Positions 16,947 through 27,073 of a DNA stretch of 64,000 nt are shown here, piece after piece. The stretch comes from JBBWZH01 sp035544115 (GTDB lineage Bacteria > Actinomycetota > Actinomycetes > Mycobacteriales > CADCTP01), in the NCBI GenBank assembly GCA_963714145.1, contig OY970235.1, forward strand, positions 930,001-994,000, given 5' to 3'. The translations under genes were made by a program, and so were the position numbers. The first letter of the stretch is position 1, and the number at the start of each line of letters is the position of its first letter. The notes beneath the pieces were generated by a model. That model was not told the origin of the DNA. It searched no databases and saw only the letters and a list, made by a program, of their open reading frames with translations.

Positions 16947-17723
16947 TCAGGCAAGGGGGAGGCGGGTGACGTTGGCGGGGAGGCGGGCGGCGGCGGCGCG
17001 GTCGAGGAGCCAGAGGGTGCGGCGGCCGCGGGCGCCCGCGGCGGGCACCTGGACCTGGCCGGCGCCGCCGAGAGCGAGGGCGACGGCCGGGGCCTTCGCG
17101 CTGCCGGCGACGAGCAGCCAGACCTCGGACGCCCTGCTGATCGCGCCGAAGGTGAGCGAGAGCCGGACCGGGGGCGGCTTCGGGCAGCCGCGGACGGCGA
17201 CCACCGTCCGCTCGTCGTAGGCGGCCGGCGACTCCGGGAAGATCGAGGCGACGTGGCCCTCCTCGCCGACGCCCAGCATCAGCACGTCGAACTGCGGCAC
17301 GTCGCCGTGATCCTCCGGCCGGGCGGCGGCGGCGAGTTCCTGGGCGTACAGCTCGGCCGCCGCCTCCGGGTCGTCGCCGGCCGGGCCGTCCGCGGTCGGG
17401 TACGGGTGCACCCGGGCCGGGTCGAGCGGCACCGAATCGAGCAGCGCCTCCCGGGCCTGCACGTCGTTGCGCTCCTTGTGGCCGGCCGGCAGGAACCGCT
17501 CATCCCCCCACCAGATGTCCACCCGGCGCCAGTCGACCGCGTCGCGAGCAGGGTTGTCCCGTAGTTCGCGCAGCACGGCGATGCCGATGCCGCCGCCGGT
17601 CAGCACCACCGAGGCGGATCCGGTGGCCGCCTGCGCGTCGACCAGCCGGACCACCAGCCGGGCCGCCACCGCCTTGGCGAGCAGGTCCGGCGTGGCGTGG
17701 ACGACGACTTCGACCTGGCTCAT
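16947..17723 (-). CDS. pgl: 6-phosphogluconolactonase
   Basis: 258 residues. It hydrolyses 6-phosphogluconolactone in the oxidative pentose-phosphate pathway. Family motifs: SVVLTGGGIGIAVLREL near residue 38, VDIWWGDERFLP, FDVLMLGVGEEGHVASIFP with the catalytic His, and LTFGAISRASEVWLLVAGSAKA. It is the last gene of the tkt-tal-pgi-zwf-opcA-pgl operon, four bases after opcA. Confidence 0.96.
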   Translation of the reverse strand: MSQVEVVVHATPDLLAKAVAARLVVRLVDAQAATGSASVVLTGGGIGIAVLRELRDNPARDAVDWRRVDIWWGDERFLPAGHKERNDVQAREALLDSVPLDPARVHPYPTADGPAGDDPEAAAELYAQELAAAARPEDHGDVPQFDVLMLGVGEEGHVASIFPESPAAYDERTVVAVRGCPKPPPVRLSLTFGAISRASEVWLLVAGSAKAPAVALALGGAGQVQVPAAGARGRRTLWLLDRAAAARLPANVTRLPLA

Positions 17724-17727
17724 CGGC

Positions 17728-18822
17728 TCACGAACCGCTCTCCGGCCCGGGCGCCGCCGCCCCGGTGGCCGCCGCCGGCGGCACCACCGGCGGTCGCGAC
17801 ACCACCGGATCGGCCACCAGCCCGGCGCCCGTATCGCCGTTGCCGTTGCCGTTGGCCGGGTCGCGCCAGATGTGGGTCCGCTTGGCCGGCCGGTCGACCA
17901 GGCCGGCCACGCCGGTGGCGGCGCTGAGCGCGTCCGCGTAGGTCTCGTCGGCGTCGAGCCGGCGCAGTTCCTCGGCGAGCAGGTCGCCGAGGTCGCGGTC
18001 CGGCAGGGTGACCGTGGAGTCCGGCTGGCCGGTGCGGCGCAGCAGCACGTCCCGCCCGGTCTCGGCCCGGCGGGCCTCCAGCCGCCCGCCGTCGTTCAGG
18101 TCCACCGCGAGGCCGCTGATGCCGCCGCCGCGCTGCCCGGCCGCGGGCTGTACCGGCACGTGCAGGTGCAGCCGGTCGGACAACCAGCCGGCGAACAGCT
18201 GTGCCTGCGGGTCGGCCTCCCGGCCCCAGACCACCGCGGCGGTCGGGGTGGCCCGGACGGTCTCGAACGCCGACGCCACGTAGGCCCGCCACGGGGTGAG
18301 CCGGGTCCAGGCCAGGTCGGTGTCGCCGGCGGCGAAGTCGTCGGCCCGCTGCTTCAGCGCGGCGATCGGGTCGGCGCCCTGGCAGACGTCGGTGACCCGG
18401 CGCTCGGCGAACACGCCCAGCGGGTCGTGCGCGATGCGGTCCGGCGGATCGCCGTGCCACCAGGTGACCACCGGCGTGTCCGGGGCGAGCAGCGGCAGCG
18501 TGACCGACTCGGCGTGCAGCGCCAGCCGGCCGTACATCCGCATCACCACGGCCTCGCCGGGGCCCAGCCGGCCGCCGATGAGCACCTCGGCGTCCAGCCG
18601 GGGCACCGGGGCGTCCACCTGCCGGCGGATCACGATCAGCAGCCGGCACGGGTGCCGGGAGGCGGCCGTGGTGGCCGCCGCCTCGGCCTCGGCGACGTCC
18701 TTCTCGCTCACCACGGCAACCAGGGTGAGGGCCAGCCCGGACATCACCGCGCCGCCGGTACGCCGCTCGGCCGCAAGCGCCTTGACCACCGCGGTACCGG
18801 TGGTGTCCCACAGCGTCGTCAT
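17728..18822 (-). CDS. opcA: glucose-6-phosphate dehydrogenase assembly protein OpcA
   Basis: 364 residues. OpcA is needed for active Zwf in actinobacteria. The sequence begins MTTLWDTTGTAVVKALAAER, with CRLLIVIRR, GEAVVMRMYGRLALHAESV, VVTWWHGDPPDRIA and DLAWTRLTPWRAYVASAFE, the order known for this family. The C-terminal about 40 residues are Pro/Ala/Asn-Gly-rich and unlikely to be structured. ATG at 18822 overlaps the zwf stop (ATGA). Confidence 0.95.
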   Translation of the reverse strand: MTTLWDTTGTAVVKALAAERRTGGAVMSGLALTLVAVVSEKDVAEAEAAATTAASRHPCRLLIVIRRQVDAPVPRLDAEVLIGGRLGPGEAVVMRMYGRLALHAESVTLPLLAPDTPVVTWWHGDPPDRIAHDPLGVFAERRVTDVCQGADPIAALKQRADDFAAGDTDLAWTRLTPWRAYVASAFETVRATPTAAVVWGREADPQAQLFAGWLSDRLHLHVPVQPAAGQRGGGISGLAVDLNDGGRLEARRAETGRDVLLRRTGQPDSTVTLPDRDLGDLLAEELRRLDADETYADALSAATGVAGLVDRPAKRTHIWRDPANGNGNGDTGAGLVADPVVSRPPVVPPAAATGAAAPGPESGS

Positions 18823-20384
18823 GGTCGTCTCCACACCCGACCATCCCGGGCCAACATCTCGTCGGCCTCCTTGGGTCCCCATTCGCCGGCCCGGTAGCTC
18901 GCCGGGGTACGGCCCTGCCAGAACTCCTCCAGTGGATCGATGACCCGCCAGGACGCCTCCACCTCGGCGTTGCGCGGGAACAGCGTCGCGTCGCCGAGCA
19001 GCACGTCCAGGATCAGCCGTTCGTAGGCCTCCGGGCTGGACTCGGTGAACGCCTCGCCGTAGAGGAAGTCCATCGAGACGTCCCGGACCTCCATCGACGA
19101 GCCGGGCACCTTGGAACCGAACTTGAGCGTCACGCCCTCGTCCGGCTGCACCCGGATGACCAACTGGTTGTGGCCGAGTTCCTCGGTGTCGGTCCGGGAG
19201 AACGGCAGGTGCGGGGCCTTCTTGAACAGCACCGCGATCTCGGTCACCCGGCGCGGCAGCCGCTTGCCGGTGCGCAGGTAGAACGGCACCCCGGCCCAGC
19301 GCCGGGTCAGGATGCCCAGCTTGACCGCGGCGTACGTCTCGGTGATCGAGTCTTCCGGGACGCCCTTCTCCTGCGTGTAGCCGAGTACCCGCTCGCCGGC
19401 CAACCAGCCCTGGGTGTACTGGCCGCGGATCGCGTACTTCTCCAGATCCTGCTCGGCCGGCAGCGCGATCGCCCGCAGCACCTTGATCTTCTCGGTGCGC
19501 AGCGACTCCGGGCTGAACTCGATCGGCTCCTCCATCGCGGTCAGCGCGAGCAACTGCAGCAGGTGGTTCTGCATGACGTCGCGGGCGGCGCCGGTCTCGT
19601 CGTAGAACCCGGCCCGGGTGCCGATGCCGACGTCCTCGGCCATCGTGATCTGCACCGAGTCGACGAAGTTGGAGTTCCAGATCGGCTCGAACAGCATGTT
19701 GGCGAACCGCAGCGCCAGGATGTTCTGGACCGTCTCCTTGCCCAGGTAGTGGTCGATGCGGAACACGTCGGTCGGCGTGAACACGTCGTCGACCAGGCCG
19801 TTCAGGTGCAGCGCGGATTCCAGGTCGTGGCCGAACGGCTTCTCCACGACGACCCGGCGCCAGCCGCCGGACTTGTCGTTGTCGGCCATCCCGGTGCGCT
19901 CCAGTTGCTTGAGCACCACCGGGAACGCGGTCGGCGGGATGGACAGGTAGAACGCCGCGTTGCCCTTGATGCCGTGCGAGTCGCGCATGTTGTTCAGGCA
20001 GGTCGGCGAGCTGGTCGAAGGCGTCGTCGTCGTCGAACGTGCCGGGCACGAACCGGACGTTGCCGGCCAGCCGGGCCCACACCTCCTCCCGCCACGGGGT
20101 GCGGGCATGTTCCCGGGCGGCGTCGCGGGCCATGTCCTCGAAGTCGCCGTCGCCCCAGTCCCGGCGGGCGAACCCGACCAGGACGAAGCTGGGCGGCAGC
20201 AGACCCGCGGTTGGCCAGGTCGTACAGCGCCGGGATCAGCTTCTTGCGGGCCAGGTCGCCGGTGACCCCGAAGATGACCAGCGCGCAGCGGCTCCGGGAT
20301 GCGGGGGAGCCGGCGGTCCTGCGGGTCACGCAGCGGGTTCGTCCAGGCCGAGTCCGGGTGCGCGGGCCCATCGTGGCGCGTCAT
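18819..20384 (-). CDS. zwf: glucose-6-phosphate dehydrogenase (frame broken three times near the 5' end)
   Basis: The main frame carries the substrate and cofactor regions: VVEKPFGHDLESA, FRIDHYLGKETVQNIL, RFANMLFEPIWN and FYLRTGKRLPRRVTEI. It converts glucose-6-phosphate to 6-phosphogluconolactone. The N-terminal Rossmann segment CALVIFGVTGDLARKKLIPAL is in a second frame and FVLVGFARRDWGDGDFEDMA in a third. Removing one extra base near each of 20288, 20203 and 19998 gives a normal, continuous Zwf. As the rest is well conserved, these look like sequence errors rather than decay. Confidence 0.92.
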   Translation of the reverse strand: MTRHDGPAHPDSAWTNPLRDPQDRRLPRIPEPLRAGHLRGHRRPGPQEADPGAVRPGQPRVCCRPASSWSGSPAGTGATATSRTWPATPPGNMPAPRGGRRCGPGWPATSGSCPARSTTTTPSTSSPTCLNNMRDSHGIKGNAAFYLSIPPTAFPVVLKQLERTGMADNDKSGGWRRVVVEKPFGHDLESALHLNGLVDDVFTPTDVFRIDHYLGKETVQNILALRFANMLFEPIWNSNFVDSVQITMAEDVGIGTRAGFYDETGAARDVMQNHLLQLLALTAMEEPIEFSPESLRTEKIKVLRAIALPAEQDLEKYAIRGQYTQGWLAGERVLGYTQEKGVPEDSITETYAAVKLGILTRRWAGVPFYLRTGKRLPRRVTEIAVLFKKAPHLPFSRTDTEELGHNQLVIRVQPDEGVTLKFGSKVPGSSMEVRDVSMDFLYGEAFTESSPEAYERLILDVLLGDATLFPRNAEVEASWRVIDPLEEFWQGRTPASYRAGEWGPKEADEMLARDGRVWRRP

Positions 20385-20460
20385 GTCCCCTCCTCGCGGT
20401 TGCCAACTCGACCCGTCCCTGGTTGGCCGGTCAACGGTCGGCCAGTCACGGGCTGGCCAG

Positions 20461-22066
20461 TCACGGGATGGCCTCGAACAGCGCGCCGAGGCCGGCGGCG
20501 CGGTCGGTCAGGTGCAGCCGGAGCACCGGCCGGCCGCGACCGGCCAGCGCCTGCAGGTCGCCGGCCGCCTGGGCGGCCTGCAGCGTGCTGAACGTGAACG
20601 GCTGGCCGGGCACCGCGAGATCGCCCCGCGGCGTGCCGGTGATCTGCAGGTACGCGCCGACCTGCCGGGCCGCCCTTGTGGTACTGCCCGGTCGAGTGCA
20701 GGAACCGGGGCGCCCAGCCGAAGGTGACCGCGTGCTCGGTGCGGCTGGCCAGCAGCCCGCGCAGGTCGGCGGCCGAGGCGTCGGCCTGCCGGTCCAGGTA
20801 GGCCATCACCGCGAGGTAGCCGCTGGCCGGGATCGCGTTGAGCACCGCCCGCAACGCTTCCTGCAGCGTGCTGGCGCCGCCCAGCAGTTCGGCGTCGGCG
20901 TACACCTCGACCGCGCCTTCGGTGAACGCCGGCGAGGTCGCCGGCAGCCCGGCGGCCAGGATGCGCTTGGTGTTGTCCTTGGACTCCTGCACGTTCGGCT
21001 GGTCGAACGGGTCGATGCCGATCACCCAGCCGGCCACCGCGGTGGCGTACTCCCAGGCCAGCAACTGCGCGCCGAGCGGGCCGGAGATCGTCGCCACGGC
21101 CCGGTCGGCCGCGCCGTCGGAGGCGCCGCCGATCAGCACCAGCGAGACGTCGTCACCGGACGTGCCGGCGGCGTGCGGACCCTCGACCACAACCGGGAGC
21201 AGGCCCTTGCCCTGCTTGCCGGTGGACTCGGCGATCAGCTGCTCGGCCCAGTCGCCGAAGCCGACGATGCCGGAGCCGGCGTCGGCCAGCACGACCTTGT
21301 CCCGGCCGAGCGAGTAGGCGGCGCCGAGGGCGAGACCGAGGTCCAGCGCCGGGTTCGCCTCGCTCTGGCCGAGCCCGGGCAGCAGCGCCTCGGCCTCGTC
21401 CAGCAGCGCGGCCACGTTCACGCCGGCCAGTGCGGACGGAACCAGCCCGAACGCGGTCAGCGCCGAGTACCGGCCGCCGACGTTCGGGTCGGCCAGCACG
21501 ACCTCGCGGGCGCCCATCTCCTTGCCGATCTGCTCCAGCGGCGAGCCCGGGTCGGTGACGACGACGAACCGCCGGCCGGCCGCCTCCTCGGACAGCCCGG
21601 CGTCGCGGAACGCCTGCAGGTAGGCGCGGCGGTGGCTGTCGGTCTCGGTCGTCCCGCCGGACTTGGAGCTGACCACGACGACCGTGTGCTCCAGCCGGTC
21701 GGCGATCGCGGCCGCGACCTGGCCGGGGTCGGTGGTGTCCAGCACGGTCAGCGGCGCGCCGGCGGACCGGGTGATCACTTCGGGCGCCAGCGAGGAGCCG
21801 CCCATCCCGGCCAGCACCACGTGGTCCAGGCCCTCGGCCCGCAGCGCGTCGCGCAGCGCGTCCAGCCGGGGGAGCAGCTCGGCGGAGATCCGCGGCGCGT
21901 CCAGCCAGCCGAGCCGGATGGTGGCCTCGGACTCCGCCTCCGGCCCCCACAGCGTCGGGTCCTTGCCGGCCAGCCGGGCCGCGAGGTTCTCCTTCTCCGC
22001 CCGGGCCCGCAGCTCGGTGACGGCGGCCTGGATGGCGGCCGACTGCTCGACCGACAGATCGGTCAT
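20461..22066 (-). CDS. pgi: glucose-6-phosphate isomerase (one frameshift near the 3' end)
   Basis: From ATG 22066 the product starts MTDLSVEQSAAIQAAVTELR and shows VLAGMGGSSLAPEVI, VSSKSGGTTETDSHR, DPGSPLEQIG and FDQPNVQESKDNTK, as in phosphoglucose isomerases of the type found in actinobacterial pentose-phosphate operons. The frame breaks after LHSTGQYHKGGP. Removing one base near 20665 gives QVGAYLQITG and a stop at 20461. The product interconverts glucose-6-P and fructose-6-P. Its ATG overlaps the tal stop. Confidence 0.92.
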
Positions 22067-23257
22067 GACGCGCTCCCTGGACGGTCGGCAGCGGCCGGGC
22101 CGGCGCCGAGCGGCTGTACCGAACCGTCCGGGCGGACGGTGGCGCCGGCCTGCTGCAGCTGGCCGGTGACCGACTCGATCAGCTCGTGCCAGGAGTCCTC
22201 GAACTTGCTCGACGCCCTCGTCCTCGAGTACCTGCACCACGTCGTCGTAGTCGATGCCGACCGCGGCGAGCCGGTCCAGCACCTGCTGCGCGCCGGCGTA
22301 CTCGCCGGTGACCGTGTCGCCCTTGAACACGCCGTGGTCGGCGACCGCCTTGAGGGTGGCCTCCGGCATCGTGTTCACGATCCCGGGGGCGACCAGGTCG
22401 AGCACGTACCGGGTGTCGTCGTAGGCCGGGTCCTTCACGCCGGTGGACGCCCACAGCGGCCGCTGCGGCTTCGCGCCGGCCGCCGCCAGCGCGGCCCACC
22501 GCTCGCCGCCGAAGACCTGCTCGTACGTTCTGGTAGGCGAGCCGGGCGTTGGCGATCGCGGCCTGGCCGCGCAGCGCCTTCGCCGCGTCGCTGCCGAGCT
22601 TGTCCAGCCGCTTGTCGATCTCGGTGTCCACCCGGGACACGAAGAACGAGGCGACCGAGCCGATCGCGGCCAGGTCATGACCGTTCGCCCTGGCCTGCTC
22701 GAGCCCGGCCAGGAACGCGTCCATCACCTGCTCGTACCGCTCGCAGCGAGAAGATCAGCGTGACGTTGACGCTGATCCCGGCCGCCAGCGTGGCGGTGAT
22801 CGCAGGCAGGCCCTCGGCCGGTGGCCGGGATCTTGATGTAGAGGTTGGGCCGGTCCACCAGCCACCACAGCGCCTTGGCCTCGGCCACCGTGCGGTCGGT
22901 GTCGTGCGCGAGCCGCGGGTCGACCTCGATCGAGACCCGGCCGTCCACGGTGCCGGACCGCGTCGTACGCCGGCCGCAGCACGTCGCAGCGCCCAGCGCA
23001 CGTCGTACGTGGTGATCGCGCGGACCGCCTCGCCGATGTCGGTGCCGCGCAGCGCCAGATCCCTGGTCTGCTCGTCGTACGCGGAGCCCTTCTCCAGCGC
23101 CTTCTGGAAGATCGTCGGGTTGGTGGTGACGCCGACCACGTCGCAGTCCCGCACCAGCGTCGGCCAGGTTGCCGGTGCGCAGCCGCTCCCGGGAGATGTC
23201 GTCGAGCCAGACCGCGACCCCGGCCTCGGACAGTTGCCTCAGTACCTCGTTGCCCAT
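22063..23257 (-). CDS. tal: transaldolase (seven single-base frame breaks)
   Basis: Pieces in three frames join into one full-length transaldolase: MGNEVLRQLSEAGVAVWLDD, CDVVGVTTNPTIFQKALEKG, GRVSIEVDPRLAHDT, LYIKIPAT (Schiff-base Lys), AGISVNVTLIFSL, SVASFFVSRVDTEIDKRL, and a conserved C-terminus ending PGSAS. Transaldolase moves dihydroxyacetone units between sugar phosphates. Each break is repaired by dropping one base, near 23158, 22986, 22955, 22819, 22743, 22526 and 22207. No segment is missing, so sequencing error is favoured over a pseudogene. Confidence 0.88.
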
Positions 23258-23270
23258 GCCCTGATCTCCT

Positions 23271-25404
23271 TCAGTTCCCCGTGGTGCTGCCGGTGATCAG
23301 ACCGACCCGCTCCAGGCTGGCGTGCGCGGCGGCGACCACCCGGTCCGGGGTGAAGCCGAACTGCTCGAAGAGCACGGTGTACGCGGCGCTCGCGCCGTAG
23401 TGCTCCAGGCTGACGATCTCGCCGGCGTCGCCGACCCAGTCCCGCCAGCCCTGCCCGACCGCCGGCCTCCACGCTGACCCGCGCCTTCACGCCGGGCGGC
23501 AGCACCTGCTGCTGGTAGGCCCGGTCCTGCTCGCGGAACCACTCCACGCACGGCATCGACACCACACGGGTGGCAACCCCGTCCGCCTCCAGCCTCTTCC
23601 GCGCCTCGACCGCCAGCGGCACCTCGGAGCCGGTGCCGATGAGGATCACCTGCGGCAGCCCGTCGCCGGCCTCGGCCAGCACGTACCCGCCGCGCGCGGT
23701 GCCCTCGGCCGAGGCGTACACCGACCGGTCCAGCACCGGCAGGTTCTGCCGGGTCAGGCACAGCCCGGCCGGCCGGTCGGTGTGTTCCAGGATCGTCCGC
23801 CAGGCCACCACGGTCTCGTTCGCGTCGCCCGGCCGGACCACGTCCAGCCCCGGGATCGCCCGCAGCGCGGCCAGGTGCTCGACCGGCTGGTGCGTCGGGC
23901 CGTCCTCGCCGAGCCCGATCGAGTCGTGCGTCCAGACGTAGGTCACCGGCAGCTTCATCAGCGCGGCCAGCCGCACCGCCGGCCGCATGTAGTCGCTGAA
24001 CACCAGGAACGTGCCGCCGTACGGCCGGGTGCCGCCGTGCAGCGCGATCCCGTTCATGATCGAGCCCATGGCGTGCTCGCGGATGCCGAAGTGCAGCACC
24101 CGCCCGTACGGGCCGCCCGGGAACTCCTTGGTCTGGTGCACGGTCGGGACGAACGACGGCTCACCCTTGGGCGTCGTGAGGTTCGACTCGGCCAGGTCGG
24201 CCGACCCGCCCCAGAGCTCGGGCAGCACGCCGACGATCGCGCCCAGCGTGTTGCCGGACGCCTTGCGGGTGGCCATGCCCTTCTCGTCCGGCGGGAAGGT
24301 GGGCAGCGCGTCGGTCCAGCCGGCCGGCAGGGTGCGGCTGGCCATCCGGTCCAGCAGCGCCCTGCGCTCCGGGTTCGCGGTGGCCCAGGCGTCGAAGCCG
24401 ACCTGCCACTCCTGGTGCGCCCGCTGGCCGCGCGCCCGCACCTCGCGGGCGTGCGCGAGCACCTCGGGGGCCACGTCGAAGGTCTTGGCCGGGTCGAAGC
24501 CGAGCACCTTCTTGGTCGCGGCGACCTCGTCCTTGCCCAGCGCCGAGCCGTGCGCCTTGCCGCTGTTCTGCGCGTTCGGCGCGGGCCAGGCGATGATCGT
24601 GCGCAGCTTGATGATCGACGGCCGGTTGGTCTCCGCCTTGGCCGCGGCCAGCGCGTCGGCCAGCGCCGCGACGTCCTCGCCGTACGAGCCGTCGCCGTGC
24701 AGGAAGTCGACGGCCTGGGTGTGCCAGCCGTACGCGGCGTACCGGGCCAGCACGTCCTCGGAGAACGCGATGTTGGTGTCGTCCTCGATCGAGATGTGGT
24801 TGTCGTCATAGATCAGGACGAGGTTGCCGAGCTGCTGGTGGCCGGCGAGCGAGGAGGCTTCGCCGCTGACGCCCTCCTCGAGGTCGCCGTCGGAGCAGAA
24901 GCAGTAGATCGTGTGGTCGAACGGGCTCTCCCCGGGCGGCGTGTCCGGGTCGAGCAGGCCGCGCTCGCGGCGCGCCGCCATCGCCATCCCGACCGAGTTG
25001 CCGACCCCCTGGCCGAGCGGGCCGGTGGTGGTCTCCACCCCGGCGGTGTGCCCGTGCTCCGGGTGCCCCGGGGTGAGCGAACCCCAGGTGCGCAGGGCCT
25101 GCAGGTCGGACAGTTCCAGCCCGTAGCCGGACAGGTACAGCTGGATGTACAGGGTCAGGCTGCTATGCCCGCAGGAGAGCACGAACCGGTCGCGGCCGGC
25201 CCAGCCAGGGTCGCCGGGGTCGTGCCGCAGCACCCGCTGGAACAGCGTGTACGCGGCCGGGGCCAGCGACATCGCGGTGCCGGGGTGGCCGTTGCCGACC
25301 TTCTGTACCGCGTCCATGGCCAGCATGCGGACCGTGTCCACAGCACGGGTGTCGATATCGGTCCACCACTCCGGGTAGCTCGCCCGGTTCGGATTTTCTG
25401 TCAC
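23271..25404 (-). CDS. tkt: transketolase (one frameshift near the 3' end)
   Basis: About 710 residues. The ThDP enzyme moves two-carbon units in the pentose-phosphate pathway. Motifs: KVGNGHPGTAMSLAPAAYTL, GPLGQGVGNSVGMA, the ThDP-binding GDGDLEEGVSGEASSLAGHQ variant (CSDGDLEEG), RYAAYGWHTQ, FGIREHAMGSIMNG, and THDSIGLGEDGPTHQPVEHL. The frame breaks after ARVSVEA; dropping one base near 23463 restores VGQGWRDWVGDAGEIVSLEH and a stop at 23271. First gene of the minus-strand operon and divergent from ctaB. Confidence 0.95.
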
Positions 25405-25762
25405 GCGATGGGCTCCTCGCTGACGGGCCGGGCCACCTGGGCTGACCTCGCCCGTGGCCCCGCACGGTGATCACGCCGAGCGTAGCTGGCACGTCCACCA
25501 GGGCTACGGCCGAGGCAATCCCGGCGGACACCTCTGCATCGAATGTTCACTGCTTCGTTAGGTCGGTACCCCCGACCACGCCGTTCATCCCAGCCCCGCC
25601 CGGCCGGTCATTTCCGGCCCCGGCCGGGGATCCCGAGCCCAGCCCCGGCCGGGCATTCCAGCCCGGCTCGCCGGCCGCCCCGACCCGCCCGACCCGCGGC
25701 GCCGGACCGTCCCGGTGGGGTGGGCCCAGGGCGTCCGGGCCGGGGTCGTATTGTTCCGTCCC
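25405..25762. other. divergent tkt/ctaB intergenic region, no gene
   Basis: 358 bases that must carry the promoters for tkt (leftward) and ctaB (rightward). The right half is C-rich, with repeated CCCCGGCCGGGG-like palindromes around 25615-25660. No convincing -10/-35 pair was identified on either strand. Confidence 0.5.
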
Positions 25763-26746
25763 GTGACGCACGTCCTGCCGGCCCCGGTTGACCTGCGGGC
25801 CGAGCGGGCGGCTCGGCGCCGCCGGTCGGTCGCGGTGCTGCGCGCCTACCTGGCGCTGACCAAGCCGCGGATCATCGAGCTGCTGCTGGTCACCACCGTG
25901 CCGGCGATGCTGCTGGCCGCCCGGGGGATGCCCGCGGTGCCGCTGCTGCTGGTCACCGTGCTGGCCGGCACCCTGGCCGCGGCCAGCGCCAACGCGCTGA
26001 ACTGCTACTTCGACCGGGACATCGACGCGCTGATGCGCCGCACCGGACAGCGGCCGCTGGCCCGGCACGCCGTCACGCCCCGGTCCGCGCTGGTCTTCGG
26101 CCTGGTGCTGGGTGTGGTCTCGGTGGCCTGGATGCTGCTGGCCACCAACCTGCTGGCCGCCGCGCTGACCCTGGCCGCGATCGCGTTCTACGTGCTGGTC
26201 TATACGCTCGGCCTGAAGCGCCGCACCGCGCAGAACATCGTCTGGGGCGGCGCCGCCGGCTGCATGCCGGTGCTGATCGGCTGGGCCGCCGTGCGCGACT
26301 CGCTGGCCTGGCCGCCGGTGGTGCTGTTCGCGATCGTCTTCCTCTGGACGCCACCCCACTTCTGGGCGCTGGCCATGCGGTTCCGCGACGACTACGCCCG
26401 CGCCGGGGTGCCGATGCTGCCGGTGGTCGCCACCGCCGACGTGGTCGCCCGCCGGATCGTTGGCTACACCTGGGCCACCGTCGCCGCCTCGCTGCTGCTC
26501 TGGCCGCTGGCCACCGGCTGGCCGTACGGCATCGCGGCGGTCGCTCTCGGCGGCTGGTTCCTGACCGAGGCGTACGGCCTGCGCGGCCGGGTCCGCCGCG
26601 CGCAGCGCCAGGCGGTCGAGAAGGCCGGCGCGGCCGCCGCGCCCGACCTGCGCGCCACGGCGTCACTGCGGCTGTTCCGCGCCTCCAACCACTACCTGGC
26701 CCTGCTCTTCCTCGCCGTCGCCGTGGACGCGCTGCTGGCCCGCTGA
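25763..26746 (+). CDS. ctaB: protoheme IX farnesyltransferase (heme O synthase)
   Basis: 327 residues from GTG 25763 (upstream in-frame residues are not conserved). A polytopic UbiA-type prenyltransferase: YLALTKPRIIELLLVTTVPAM, the Mg/prenyl-diphosphate motif NCYFDRDIDALMRRTGQRPL, then LGLKRRTAQNIVWGGAAGC and WTPPHFWALAMRFRDDY. It farnesylates heme B to heme O for cytochrome oxidase. Position divergent from tkt is conserved in actinobacteria; ctaA, the next step, is 1.4 kb away on the other strand. Confidence 0.96.
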   Translation: MTHVLPAPVDLRAERAARRRRSVAVLRAYLALTKPRIIELLLVTTVPAMLLAARGMPAVPLLLVTVLAGTLAAASANALNCYFDRDIDALMRRTGQRPLARHAVTPRSALVFGLVLGVVSVAWMLLATNLLAAALTLAAIAFYVLVYTLGLKRRTAQNIVWGGAAGCMPVLIGWAAVRDSLAWPPVVLFAIVFLWTPPHFWALAMRFRDDYARAGVPMLPVVATADVVARRIVGYTWATVAASLLLWPLATGWPYGIAAVALGGWFLTEAYGLRGRVRRAQRQAVEKAGAAAAPDLRATASLRLFRASNHYLALLFLAVAVDALLAR

Positions 26747-26896
26747 CGGCTGAGCCGGCCGTGGGCCGGCCCGCCAGCACGGCAACCACCGCTGCGGCGG
26801 CGATGGCATCCCAGTACCGATCAGGCTCGGCTGGGCGATCGGCGTTCATCCCCGTCGGCTCCATCCCCGTTCCCGATCCCCGTTCCCGTGGCCGTA

Positions 26897-26926
26897 GCTC
26901 ACTGTGACAAACTTGTCACAGTGAGC
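26897..26926. promoter_or_regulatory. 14-bp perfect inverted repeat: operator or terminator
   Basis: The 327-base gap between ctaB and the ATP-grasp gene holds no gene. It contains GCTCACTGTGACAA and its exact complement separated by two bases (26897-26910 and 26913-26926). The A/T content stands out from the surroundings and there is no U-run. It is therefore as likely to be a protein-binding palindrome for the downstream gene as a ctaB terminator. Confidence 0.55.
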
Positions 26927-27073
26927 GAGATGGCGACAGGGTCGGCGGCAATTGCCCCGGCAGCCGGGGGCCGGCTGGCCGAACCAGCCCGGTACAGCCG
27001 CCCCAGGTGCCTGCGGTCACACGAAGCGGTCAGCCAATTCCGGATCGCATCCGGACCCCGGTAACCTCTCGGC

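Noticed and set aside
20039..23296. 1085-codon plus-strand open frame across pgi and tal
   Set aside because: Antisense to four conserved pentose-phosphate genes; composition is typical of a reverse-frame shadow.
18819..25404. Genuine decay of the pentose-phosphate operon into pseudogenes
   Set aside because: All active-site regions are intact and each break is one extra base; simultaneous loss of zwf and tal with perfect conservation elsewhere is not credible.
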